Assembly: GCA_964643075.1 (NCBI GenBank) | Contig: CAZXQO010000026.1 | Span: 1 to 64,000 of the forward strand | Origin: Desulfocucumis sp964643075 | GTDB taxonomy: Bacteria; Bacillota; Desulfotomaculia; Desulfotomaculales; Desulfocucumaceae | DNA: 64,000 bases | Direction: 5' to 3' | Shown here: one piece after another, positions 1-6,999 of the stretch | Layout of the letters: every line of letters starts with the position of its first letter | How positions within the stretch are numbered: the stretch's first letter is position 1 | The notes under the pieces: generated by a model | Seen by the model: the letters and a program-made list of their open reading frames with translations, nothing else | Databases searched by the model: none | What the model was told of the DNA's origin: nothing | Made by a program: the position numbers and the translations under genes

Positions 1-78
1 TTGGTTCAGGGAAACCCTTGTCCCAACTGGCCCGGCGAATGCCGAGAGGCTATTTGTTTGCGTGGAGGTGTTATTTGT

Positions 79-312
79 ATGGAATATCAAAATATAACAT
101 TATCCCTGCCCAAAGATATCCTGCTCAAAGTAAAATATATTGCTGTAGAGAAGCGAACCTCGGTATCAAGCTTGTTGGCCAGGGTTGTGGAAGATATAGT
201 AAAAAAGGATGATTCCTATAAAAAAGCGCGGGAACGTCATTTGACAATATTAAATGGTGCTCCTGACCTTGGAACTAAAGGAAGCATAAGCTGGTCCAGG
301 AGAGATATTTAA
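79..312 (+). CDS. Orphan ribbon-helix-helix antitoxin-like protein
   Basis: A 77-residue protein starting at ATG 79, which has a GGAGGTG ribosome site 8 bases upstream. The frame is open further upstream to the window edge, but the N-terminus from ATG 79 fits the fold. Residues 5-40 look like a CopG/Arc-type ribbon-helix-helix: a short alternating strand (ITLSLP) followed by two helices. The tail is basic. Such proteins are usually the antitoxin in front of a PIN-domain VapC toxin, but no toxin follows here: the next gene is the U32 protein. It is therefore an orphan antitoxin or small repressor. The family assignment comes from reading the pattern only. Confidence 0.55.
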   Translation: MEYQNITLSLPKDILLKVKYIAVEKRTSVSSLLARVVEDIVKKDDSYKKARERHLTILNGAPDLGTKGSISWSRRDI

Positions 313-492
313 TCCTTTAGGTGCCAGGCACTTAACTTATTAACTTATTTGTTAAAATAATAGGTACTCCCTGTTACAATTTGTGGCGGGGGGTGATTTT
401 TTTGGGGGAAATTTGTCTATTTCCAAAACCCCGGTATATAATCATGAATGATATAATTCTTGGGGTATGGGAAACATAAGAAGGTGATACTG

Positions 493-1716
493 TTGCAAAA
501 ACCAGAGTTATTGGCGCCGGCCGGTGACATGGAGAAGCTCAGGGCGGCGGTTATATACGGTGCCGATGCAGTGTACCTGGGTGGGAAGCGTTTCGGCCTG
601 CGCATGGGCGCTGAAAATTTTGATATCGGTGAAATAGCAGAGGCTGTTGATTTTACCCATACCAGAGGGGTCAGGCTGTATGTAACGGTAAATATTTTTG
701 CCCATAACCGGGATCTTGATGGGTTGCCGGAATATCTTTACCATTTAAGGGAAACCGGGATTGACGGCATAATCGTAGCCGACCCCGGGGTATTTGCTGT
801 GGCGTCGAGGGAGGTGCCTGACTTGCCGGTGCATATCAGCACCCAGGCCAACGTAACCAACCGGGAGTCCGCCGCCCTGTGGGAGAGGCTGGGTGCCCGG
901 CGTCTGGTTCTGGCCAGGGAGCTCTCTCTGGAGGAGATAGACACCATAAGAAAGTCCGTTACCCTTGAGTTGGAGGTTTTTGTACACGGGGCCATGTGCA
1001 TCTCATACTCGGGCAGGTGTCTTCTGAGCAATTACATGACCGGGCGTGACGCCAATCTTGGCGACTGTGCCCAGGCTTGCCGCTGGCGTTACGCATTACA
1101 GGAGGAAAAGCGCCCGGGCCAGTTTTTCCCGGTGGCGGAGGACGGGCGGGGCACCTATATTCTCAGTTCCCGGGATCTCTGCCTGCTGGACCATATTCCC
1201 GGTCTGATCCGGGCGGGGGTGTGCAGCTTTAAAATTGAGGGCCGGGTAAAAGGTGTGCATTATGTGGCCACGGTGGTTAAAGTTTACCGGGAGGCCATTG
1301 ATCGTTACCTGGACAACCCGTCCGGTTACAAAACAGACCCTGCCTGGCTGGAGGAACTGGGTAAGGTAAGCAACCGCGATTACACAACCGGGTTTATCTC
1401 CGGGGGCCCTGACACTGCCGGCCAGGGTCATGTGGAAAAAATATACCGGCGCCCGTACTCCTTCGTGGGTATTGTTGTAGACTATAACCCCACCACGGGC
1501 ATGGCTGAAATACAGCAGCGCAACCGCTTCGGGGCGGGGGAAACATTGGAAGTGCTGGCCCCGCCGGGAGAGCCGGGCGGAACTATCAGGGTGGAAAAAA
1601 TGTTTGACGGGGAAGGATCACCCATTGAATTGGCCCCTCACCCTTGCCAGACAGTAATGCTGCCGGTGCCCTATCCTCTGTCCCCGCACAGCATGTTAAG
1701 GCGTCGGGAAGTATAG
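493..1716 (+). CDS. Peptidase U32 family protein, TrhP-like tRNA U34 hydroxylase
   Basis: A 407-residue protein with the U32 signature at about 160-200: VFVHGAMCISYSGRC followed by a Cys-rich segment (GDCAQACRW) of the kind that binds an Fe-S cluster. U32 proteins of this length (Bacillus YrrO/TrhP2, E. coli TrhP) are known to carry out prephenate-dependent hydroxylation of tRNA wobble uridine; the old collagenase name is misleading. I chose TTG 493, preceded by AAGGTG at 481-486, because family members start with K/Q-K-P-E-L-L-A-P-A-G; ATG 460 is in frame but has a poor ribosome site. The next gene is a penicillin-binding protein. Bacillus also has a PBP gene (pbpI) in its yrrL-yrrR cluster, which supports the assignment. 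Confidence 0.8.
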   Translation: MQKPELLAPAGDMEKLRAAVIYGADAVYLGGKRFGLRMGAENFDIGEIAEAVDFTHTRGVRLYVTVNIFAHNRDLDGLPEYLYHLRETGIDGIIVADPGVFAVASREVPDLPVHISTQANVTNRESAALWERLGARRLVLARELSLEEIDTIRKSVTLELEVFVHGAMCISYSGRCLLSNYMTGRDANLGDCAQACRWRYALQEEKRPGQFFPVAEDGRGTYILSSRDLCLLDHIPGLIRAGVCSFKIEGRVKGVHYVATVVKVYREAIDRYLDNPSGYKTDPAWLEELGKVSNRDYTTGFISGGPDTAGQGHVEKIYRRPYSFVGIVVDYNPTTGMAEIQQRNRFGAGETLEVLAPPGEPGGTIRVEKMFDGEGSPIELAPHPCQTVMLPVPYPLSPHSMLRRREV

Positions 1717-1786
1717 TGGTAGTATATAACCCTTTTTCTTGGGTCAAGCTATGATTAAATGGCTAATCCTGGAAGGCGGGGGTGTT

Positions 1787-3484
1787 ATGGATACTCGCAT
1801 TGCCAACAGGCTGGTGTGGACCTTTTCACTGCTAGCCTTTTTTCTCTTTATACTCACCGCCCGTCTGGGCTACATTCAGGTAGTACAGGGGGATTTATAC
1901 AGCCGCCGGGCATTAGCGAGGGAGACCGATAGCATCGTTCTGGAGGATTACAGCAGGGGCGAAATACTGGACAGAAACCTTAATTCACTGACCGATTCCT
2001 ATAGTGCCAACCGGCTGGTGGTTTTTCCTCAGTTGGTGGGTGATATGCGGGAGGTCGCCTCCGGGATAGCCTCAGTGGTTGGAGTAGATGCCGCAGAAAT
2101 CAGAGGGAAAATATTGGAGGGGCCTGTACGGCTGCCTTACCCCCTTACTCCGGAACAGGCTTTAGCCATAGAAAGCCGGGGGTGGAAGGGGGTGCTGGTG
2201 GTGCCAGTTCACTTTCGCTATGGCAGCAGGCCGCTGGCCGCCCAGGTTGTAGGTTACCTGGGCCGGATGAGGGATGCTGCTGAAGCTAAGGAATTGTCGG
2301 ATAGTAACGACAGGGACTACAAGCTTAGCGACTGGGTCGGTCGCCAGGGTCTGGAAAAATTTTTCGACTCCGAATTGAAGAGTGATTATCCCATAACCAG
2401 CGCAAGGCTATATATTGATGCTGCAGGAAATGTGCTTCAGGGGCTGCCTTTGGAGGTGAATGCCAGCGAGGCAGATCCTACCTGCAGCAATTTGGTAACC
2501 ACCATTGACGTCTCAATACAGTCGAAAGTAGAAGATATTATGGACCACCGGGCGGTCAAAGGTGCGGTGGTGGTCATGTCTCGCAGCGGAGATATTCTGG
2601 CCATGGCTGGGCGCCCTTCCTATAAGCCCGAACCGGATAGAATAAAGGAGTATGTTGGTAGCGGGGAGGATGTTTTTCAGGACCAGTGTACGGCACTTTT
2701 TCAGCCCGGCTCCATTTTTAAGGTGGTTGTGGCCGCCGCCGCCCTGGAGGAGGGGAAGGTATCCGAGGATACCAAGTTTTTCTGCGACGGACGGAAGGAT
2801 AAGCTGATACCCTGCTGGAATCCGGCGGGACACGGTAATATATCTTTCGCCCGGGCTTTCGCGGAGTCCTGCAACCCAACATTTGCCCGGGTAGGGCTTA
2901 ATATTGGCGCTGCCAAAATAATTGAATATGCCAAGCGACTGGGACTAAATAACCAGACTATAACCGGCTACCCGATTCCCCATAACGACAGGCAGAATCT
3001 TAATCTTATTGCCCAAAAATATAGCCTCGTGAATAGCAGCGTCGGCCAGGGTCCGGTGCTGGCCAGTCCGGTGCAGATAACGGCCATGATGAACACCATT
3101 GTCAACGAAGGAATATACAGGCAGCCTCGCCTGGTAAGTGAAATATCCGGTGCAGGCGGAAAAAAGCAGACTTTTCCTACAGGTGAAGGAAAGAGGGTTT
3201 TATCCCGGGACACGGCGGACAGGCTGGTGAAGTTGCTGGGTATGGTTACTTCCGAAGGGGTGGGTCGTGAGGCATACGTCCCCGGTTTCGGCAGCGCCGG
3301 CAAAACCGGCTCCGCTCAACTGGGGGATAACATGACTGCTGTTAACGCCTGGTTTTCCGGCTTTGTTCCCCTGCATAATTCGCAATATATCATTACCGTC
3401 CTGGTAAGAGACGGAGAAAGCGGGGGAAAGACGGCAGCGCCGCTGTTCCGGGAAATCGCGGAAGAGATTATGAAATTACCGTAG
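1787..3484 (+). CDS. Penicillin-binding protein (transpeptidase)
   Basis: A 565-residue class B penicillin-binding protein that cross-links peptidoglycan outside the membrane. One N-terminal membrane helix (about residues 9-27) precedes a dimerisation domain and the transpeptidase domain. The three active-site motifs are intact: SIFK with Ser309 and Lys312, SCN at 361-363, and KTG at 506-508. No PASTA domains are present. Start ATG 1787 follows GGAAGGCGGGGGTG; an upstream ATG at 1739 would add 16 residues but lacks a ribosome site. Its place after the U32 gene parallels Bacillus pbpI (yrrR). It could belong to the SpoVD/FtsI group, but the missing PASTA domains and the context favour a PbpI-like role. 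Confidence 0.85.
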   Translation: MDTRIANRLVWTFSLLAFFLFILTARLGYIQVVQGDLYSRRALARETDSIVLEDYSRGEILDRNLNSLTDSYSANRLVVFPQLVGDMREVASGIASVVGVDAAEIRGKILEGPVRLPYPLTPEQALAIESRGWKGVLVVPVHFRYGSRPLAAQVVGYLGRMRDAAEAKELSDSNDRDYKLSDWVGRQGLEKFFDSELKSDYPITSARLYIDAAGNVLQGLPLEVNASEADPTCSNLVTTIDVSIQSKVEDIMDHRAVKGAVVVMSRSGDILAMAGRPSYKPEPDRIKEYVGSGEDVFQDQCTALFQPGSIFKVVVAAAALEEGKVSEDTKFFCDGRKDKLIPCWNPAGHGNISFARAFAESCNPTFARVGLNIGAAKIIEYAKRLGLNNQTITGYPIPHNDRQNLNLIAQKYSLVNSSVGQGPVLASPVQITAMMNTIVNEGIYRQPRLVSEISGAGGKKQTFPTGEGKRVLSRDTADRLVKLLGMVTSEGVGREAYVPGFGSAGKTGSAQLGDNMTAVNAWFSGFVPLHNSQYIITVLVRDGESGGKTAAPLFREIAEEIMKLP

Positions 3485-3801
3485 GTCCCGGCTGTTGTAG
3501 TTTCTCATAGCGAATGTCAGTAAAATGTATAGCCTGCGGCAGTACAGCAACCACTCGTCATATTGGAGGGTGAGAAGTAGCCGTTCTTATCACTGTCATA
3601 TGTATTAGAATGACTGTCGATGTATATAACAGGCAGAGCAAGTTGTATATAATGGCAGCGAGTGTATATAGTTTAGCAATAAATAATAAAAATTCAGGAA
3701 AATTACGCTGACGATTAAAAGTCTAACAGGCTTTGATTGACTGCCTAGTGAAAGTATAGTAGGATAATAGTATATTTTTCAGCCAGGAGGCAGTGTTAGA
3801 G
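3485..3801. other. Intergenic region with three GTATATA repeats
   Basis: No convincing gene. It contains three direct copies of GTATATA at 3622-3628, 3645-3651 and 3664-3670, spaced 19-23 bases apart, within a very A/T-rich stretch ahead of the triple-HTH regulator. They could be operator half-sites for that regulator, but nothing beyond their spacing supports this. Confidence 0.4.
3737..3765 (+). promoter_or_regulatory. Candidate sigma-A promoter for the triple-HTH gene
   Basis: TTGACT at 3737-3742, a 17-base spacer, then TAGGAT at 3760-3765, ending 36 bases before the chosen start. The -35 matches the consensus at 5 of 6 positions, the -10 at 4 of 6. No other comparably spaced pair lies close to the gene. 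Confidence 0.3.
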
Positions 3802-4569
3802 ATGATTGTTAAGGGAGATCAAATCCGCGCCATGCGTGAAGAACGCGGCTATACGCTGCAGGATCTGGCACGCCGCGCAAGCCTGTCTCTGTCCTATCTC
3901 AGCGAAATTGAAAGGGGCTCCAAACGTCCCTCACTGAAAACCATAGATAAGCTGGCATCTGCTCTAAATGTGTCCAAAGCTAATCTCATCGAGGGCGACA
4001 TTATAGATACCGGCTTATCCCTGGGTGATAAAATCCGCCTCATGCGCGGTGAAAAGAATCTTTCTATACAGGATTTGGCCGTCAAGGCCGGCATATCACT
4101 CTCCTATCTCAGTGAAATAGAGAGAGGTACGGTTTACCCGGCCCTTAACACGTTGAAAAGGATTGCTGAGGGGCTCGGGGTGCATCCTTCCGCGGTGATG
4201 GGGCACGAGGGCTCTCTTGGTCACAAGCTGAAAGCCCTGCGGGAGGAATACGGGCTTACCCAGGCGCAACTGGCCAATCTGGCCGGGGTTACTGCAGGAT
4301 TAATCGGGCAGATTGAACAGGGTAAAGTTCAACCTTCGTTGAAGACACTGGAAAAACTAGCCGAGGTGATGGGGGTATCGCCCTGCTATTTCATTATGGA
4401 GCCCGGTGCGGTGGACCAGATGCTAAGCCTCATGAACCCGGAACTCAGGGAACTCCTGATGCACCCCAATGTCCAGGCGGTGCTTAACCTGATATGCAAT
4501 CTGAACGAAAAAGAACTTCAATTTGTACTTAATTTTATCCAGTTGTTTAAAAAATCGGAGTTAAGTTGA
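3802..4569 (+). CDS. Triple XRE-type helix-turn-helix regulator
   Basis: A 255-residue protein made of three tandem XRE (Cro/CI-like) DNA-binding domains, at roughly residues 4-60, 73-130 and 140-197, followed by a helical tail. Each repeat carries the L..LA...G.S.SYLSEIERG pattern (the third has GLIGQIEQG), so all three look able to fold and bind. ATG 3802 sits 11 bases after AGGAGG (3785-3790); an in-frame GTG at 3793 is only 2 bases from it and is less likely. Three XRE domains in one chain suggest binding to an extended or repeated operator. The target is unknown. The ferredoxin/FmdB/thioredoxin genes downstream are in the same orientation. Confidence 0.8.
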   Translation: MIVKGDQIRAMREERGYTLQDLARRASLSLSYLSEIERGSKRPSLKTIDKLASALNVSKANLIEGDIIDTGLSLGDKIRLMRGEKNLSIQDLAVKAGISLSYLSEIERGTVYPALNTLKRIAEGLGVHPSAVMGHEGSLGHKLKALREEYGLTQAQLANLAGVTAGLIGQIEQGKVQPSLKTLEKLAEVMGVSPCYFIMEPGAVDQMLSLMNPELRELLMHPNVQAVLNLICNLNEKELQFVLNFIQLFKKSELS

Positions 4570-4611
4570 AATAACACCGGTTTTACATAATATCAGCGTA
4601 CGGAGGTCATA

Positions 4612-4815
4612 ATGGCTGCATATGTGGTACCGGAGTTGTGCCTGGGGTGTGGAGCCTGCGCCGAGATTTGTCCTGCCAAGGCTATAACCGTGTTATTGAA
4701 AAGGGCCAAGGTGGATGCAAGCTTGTGCGAAGACTGTGAGGAATGTATATTTATCTGCCCCAACGGGGCGATTACCGGCGGCGACGGAGGTGTGAGCAAA
4801 GATGCCGATTTATGA
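4612..4815 (+). CDS. 2[4Fe-4S] ferredoxin
   Basis: A 67-residue bacterial-type ferredoxin with two CxxCxxCxxxCP motifs (CLGCGACAEICP at about 10-21 and CEDCEECIFICP at about 43-54), giving two low-potential [4Fe-4S] clusters for electron transfer in the cytoplasm. A CGGAGG ribosome site lies 8 bases before ATG 4612. Its last 14 bases overlap the FmdB-like gene in another frame, so the two are probably translationally coupled. The redox partner is not shown by the sequence. Confidence 0.92.
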   Translation: MAAYVVPELCLGCGACAEICPAKAITVLLKRAKVDASLCEDCEECIFICPNGAITGGDGGVSKDADL

Positions 4816-4987
4816 TTACAGGTGTAAAAAGTGCGGTGACAGGTTCACGGTGATGATCAGCATTAATGACCGTGATAAGGTAACCTGCCTGAAATGCGGC
4901 AGTCCCGAGGTGGAACAGCTTATTTCCGCCTGTGCCGTAAAGGTTGGGGGCTGTGGCAGCCCAACCATAAAAACCGGCGGTGGCTGA
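4802..4987 (+). CDS. FmdB-family zinc-ribbon protein
   Basis: A 61-residue protein opening with MPIYDYRCKKCG, the hallmark of the FmdB/CxxC regulatory family, with a second CxxC pair (CLKCG) about 22 residues later; together they form one zinc ribbon. A glycine/cysteine-rich tail follows. FmdB was named from a formamidase operon, where it was proposed to regulate; a general function is not established. It overlaps the end of the ferredoxin gene and uses GGAGGTG inside that gene as its ribosome site. Confidence 0.85.
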   Translation: MPIYDYRCKKCGDRFTVMISINDRDKVTCLKCGSPEVEQLISACAVKVGGCGSPTIKTGGG

Positions 4988-5022
4988 GGTATATAGTTTG
5001 GAGGCCGTTGGCCTTCGTTGAT

Positions 5023-5172
5023 AAATTAGGGGCATTCCTTCGTGAAGGTGTTAAAAAGTAAGAAATTAAAGGAGACCAAGAAGGTGTGTTCCCGTACACT
5101 AATTGGGGACATTCCTTTGTGAAGGTGCTAATAAGTAAGGAATTAAGGAAACCAAGAAGGTGTGTCCCCACA
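5023..5172. repeat. Tandem pair of GGGGACATTCCT...AGGTGTGTCCCC repeat units
   Basis: Two adjacent units of about 75 bp (5023-5096 and 5100-5172), each opening with AATT(A)GGGG(A)CATTCCTTTGTGAAGGT and closing with AAGAAGGTGTGTYCCC. Related units occur at 37353-37487 and, in the opposite orientation, at 50385-50484 and 54570-54743. The ends are imperfect inverted repeats (GGGGACATTCCT / AGGTGTGTCCCC). No coding capacity was seen. The pair lies directly ahead of trxA. Confidence 0.75.
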
Positions 5173-5187
5173 CCTTAAAAAGGAGAG

Positions 5188-5517
5188 ATGCACGTGGCAC
5201 TGGAATTAAACGACAGCAACTTTGAAGCGGAAGTAGTGCAATCGAAACAGCCGGTTCTGGTGGATTTCTGGGCACCCTGGTGCGGACCCTGCCGCAGTAT
5301 GGCCCCTATAATTGAAGAGTTATCCACTGAGTACCAGGGCAAGGTCAAAATCGCCAAGATCAATGTGGATCAAAACCAGGAATTAGCCCGCCGCTTCGGC
5401 GTGATGAGTATCCCCACTCTGGTTATGTTTAAAAACGGGCAGAATATAGGTCAGACAGTTGGATTGACACCCAAAGCCCTTCTTGCTAAAAAATTGGATG
5501 CGCTTATTGAGGACTAA
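5188..5517 (+). CDS. trxA: Thioredoxin
   Basis: A 109-residue thioredoxin with the canonical WCGPC active site at about residues 31-35 and the cis-proline motif SIPT near 75. It reduces protein disulfides in the cytoplasm using electrons from a thioredoxin reductase, which is not in this window. Start ATG 5188 follows AAAGGAGAG. It is preceded by a pair of dispersed repeats and followed by a bidirectional terminator shared with the convergent glutaredoxin gene. Confidence 0.93.
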   Translation: MHVALELNDSNFEAEVVQSKQPVLVDFWAPWCGPCRSMAPIIEELSTEYQGKVKIAKINVDQNQELARRFGVMSIPTLVMFKNGQNIGQTVGLTPKALLAKKLDALIED

Positions 5518-5567
5518 TCATTCATCATTCAGTTGTGTTTTAATCTAGCTTAAAATTTATGTAAAAA

Positions 5568-5613
5568 AACAGCGCCGGATCACTTACATACAATTGGCAG
5601 GCGCTGTTTTTTT
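5568..5613. terminator. Bidirectional terminator between trxA and the glutaredoxin gene
   Basis: Stem AACAGCGCC (5568-5576) pairs with GGCGCTGTT (5600-5608). An A-run lies before it and a T-run after it, so it can end transcription from both convergent genes. Confidence 0.8.
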
Positions 5614-5629
5614 ATGCAGTTTGTTATAT

Positions 5630-5866
5630 CTAATGAAGGGCTTTTTCCAATTCGGAGGGGTTATATCCCATTATTACCTTGTTTCCCACGGTAACCACCG
5701 GAACTGCCAGCCTGCCCGTTTTTTGAACCATTTCATCTCTGGCCTGCTGGTCTGCGGCTACGTCCTGCTCTTTATATTTCACGCCTTTTTGGGAAAGAAA
5801 CTCTTTCACCGAGTGGCAATGGGGTCAGGTAGGGGTGGTGTAAACAGTTATCTGTTGTTCCTGCAT
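5630..5866 (-). CDS. Glutaredoxin-like selenoprotein with in-frame TGA (Sec14)
   Basis: Read from ATG 5866 (GGAGG lies 9 bases upstream), the frame gives 78 residues if one TGA at 5827-5825 is read through. The TGA falls exactly where glutaredoxins carry the first active-site Cys: YTTPT-U-PHCH. After it the frame continues as a normal glutaredoxin (KEFLSQKGVKYKEQDVAAD, then the cis-Pro motif AVPVV and GYNPSELEKAL). Ten bases after the TGA a hairpin ACTC-GGTGAAA-GAGT (5814-5800) places two G residues at the start of its loop 17 bases from the T of TGA. This fits the published bacterial SECIS pattern. Selenocysteine glutaredoxins are known in clostridia. The alternative is a Cys-to-stop mutation, but the clean downstream frame and ribosome site argue against decay. 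SelA/SelB are not in this window. Confidence 0.75.
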
Positions 5867-5987
5867 ACTGAAACCTCCAATCATATTTTTGTTATTTTTT
5901 CAAAACCAGAAAAAAATATGTATTTCAAGAAAGAAAGTTGTGTTATCATATTTCATTCCATATATCATTGTTTTGAAACCGTAACTT

Positions 5988-6044
5988 TATCTCGCTAATA
6001 GCCTGTAAGACCCCGTTCTCGAAGGTCGGGGATCAATAGGCTGT
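5988..6044. repeat. 57-bp hairpin repeat, copy 1
   Basis: Matches 54758-54814 in inverted orientation at 54 of 57 bases, all differences being T/C. The unit folds as nested stems: AGCCT...AGGCT outside and CCCCG...CGGGG inside. It ends five bases before the start codon of a truncated antitoxin gene, so its insertion may have cut that gene. Confidence 0.8.
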
Positions 6045-6048
6045 GCGC

Positions 6049-6219
6049 ATGGTTGATGAAAAGAAAAAAGTCATTGTAATGAAAAATAATAAACCCCGAT
6101 ATTTGATTATCGATTTTGAAGACTATGAGGGCCAAAAGAGAGAAGAACAAATGCTTGATAAAATTGCGGTAGAAATATTGGAAAAGAATTTTAATGCGTT
6201 CAAGAGGTTGGCTGAATGA
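6049..6219 (+). pseudogene. Truncated Phd/YefM-type antitoxin remnant
   Basis: A 56-codon frame from ATG 6049 whose first third reads KKVIVMKNNKPRYLIIDFEDYEG. This matches the middle of Phd/YefM antitoxins (the strand-turn-strand before E-E-Y-E), but the N-terminal DNA-binding strand and helix are missing. The 57-bp hairpin repeat abuts its 5' end, and no ribosome site precedes the ATG. I infer an antitoxin gene cut at its 5' end by the repeat. The family call is moderate because only about 25 residues are diagnostic. Confidence 0.4.
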
Positions 6220-6220
6220 A

Positions 6221-6307
6221 ATGGCTGTCTATCGATTATATCCTGAAACTCCACTGTCTAAAGAGTATATTGCCTGCTGGATAAAAGAACACAACATAAA
6301 AAGGTAG
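6221..6307 (+). pseudogene. Short frame following the antitoxin remnant
   Basis: A 28-codon frame starting one base after the remnant's stop, in the position where a RelE- or Doc-type toxin would start. The peptide (YRLYPETPLSKEYIACWIKEH) is not recognisable as a toxin and stops early. It is either a toxin fragment or chance. Confidence 0.2.
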
Positions 6308-6309
6308 CT

Positions 6310-6712
6310 TCGGGCCTGGCCAAGCTTTAAGGCCGTCCAATGTGCCCCTGTCCAGTACCCGGGGCCTTGGATTAAAGCCTGGCTCATTCCAACCTGTCAA
6401 CCCATACTAAACTTAGCACACTTTACCATGAGATGGTAATCATACCCTATTGTTACAGGGTCAGGTATGCCTGTCCTCTGCCTCCTAGCGAGGGCGGGGG
6501 TCTGGGGGTAATTTTAAATTATGATACCAGCCCGGGATGCGAGTCGGTAAGTTCCGTTTCTATGGAAGGGATTTAAGGAACGGTTTTCTATAGTTTTACC
6601 GCTCACCCACTTGAGGGGCATATGGGAGACCGTGCGGGTCCAAGTCTCGCCTCCGATACCAAAGTTGTTTTTTAACATAGATTTCAGCAATTAGCTGAAG
6701 TTCTTTTTATTC
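6310..6712 (+). ncRNA. Candidate structured RNA with tRNA-like 3' end and terminator
   Basis: No reading frame of note, but dense potential structure. Nested stems: GCTTTAA 6324-6330 with TTAAAGC 6372-6378, TCCAA 6336-6340 with TTGGA 6367-6371, and GCCCC 6344-6348 with GGGGC 6361-6365. Hairpins: TTACCAT/ATGGTAA at 6423-6439 and ACCCT/AGGGT at 6444-6461. Long arm: CGGTAA 6545-6550 with TTACCG 6596-6601, enclosing GTTCC/GGAAC. Near the 3' end GCGGG (6634-6638) and CTCGC (6646-6650) flank a 7-base loop like a tRNA T-arm, then CTCCGATACCA; a terminator follows at 6682-6712. I could not fit it to tRNA, tmRNA, 6S RNA or RNase P RNA. It may be two RNAs rather than one. Strand is inferred from the terminator. 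Confidence 0.45.
6682..6712 (+). terminator. Terminator after the structured region
   Basis: TTCAGC (6683-6688), five-base loop, GCTGAA (6694-6699), then a T-rich run. Confidence 0.55.
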
Positions 6713-6999
6713 TGCTTTAGCAAGAGGTTGTACTGTTGTGGCTGCGGAAAACTAAAATAGACTACCTCCTACATGTTGGCGATTAATACTAAAATACAAT
6801 TCTGTTCAGTAGACTTTTACCTCAAAATCAAAATCGCTGCTTAATATATATCAACTAATAAGGGAAGGAGAAAACTTATATTTTTAACTCCGTGTTCTTG
6901 ACAAGGGGAGCATAATATTCCTCTCTGCAGCACACCTGGAATATCACTACCGTACCTTGAGCCCAAAATATGGCATCAAATTCTGCACAGTTTAACGTC
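6713..6999. other. Intergenic region, nothing recognised
   Basis: A/T-rich sequence between the structured region and the 3' end of the PEP-synthase-like gene. I see no frame with a ribosome site and family resemblance, and no strong hairpin. Confidence 0.5.

Noticed and set aside
5594..5998. A 134-codon open frame on the plus strand
   Set aside because: It is the antisense of the glutaredoxin gene. It has no ribosome site and its peptide resembles nothing, while the minus strand shows a full family match.
6627..6662. A complete tRNA gene ending in CCA
   Set aside because: The T-arm and CCA-like end are present, but no acceptor 5' strand, D-arm or anticodon arm can be fitted upstream.
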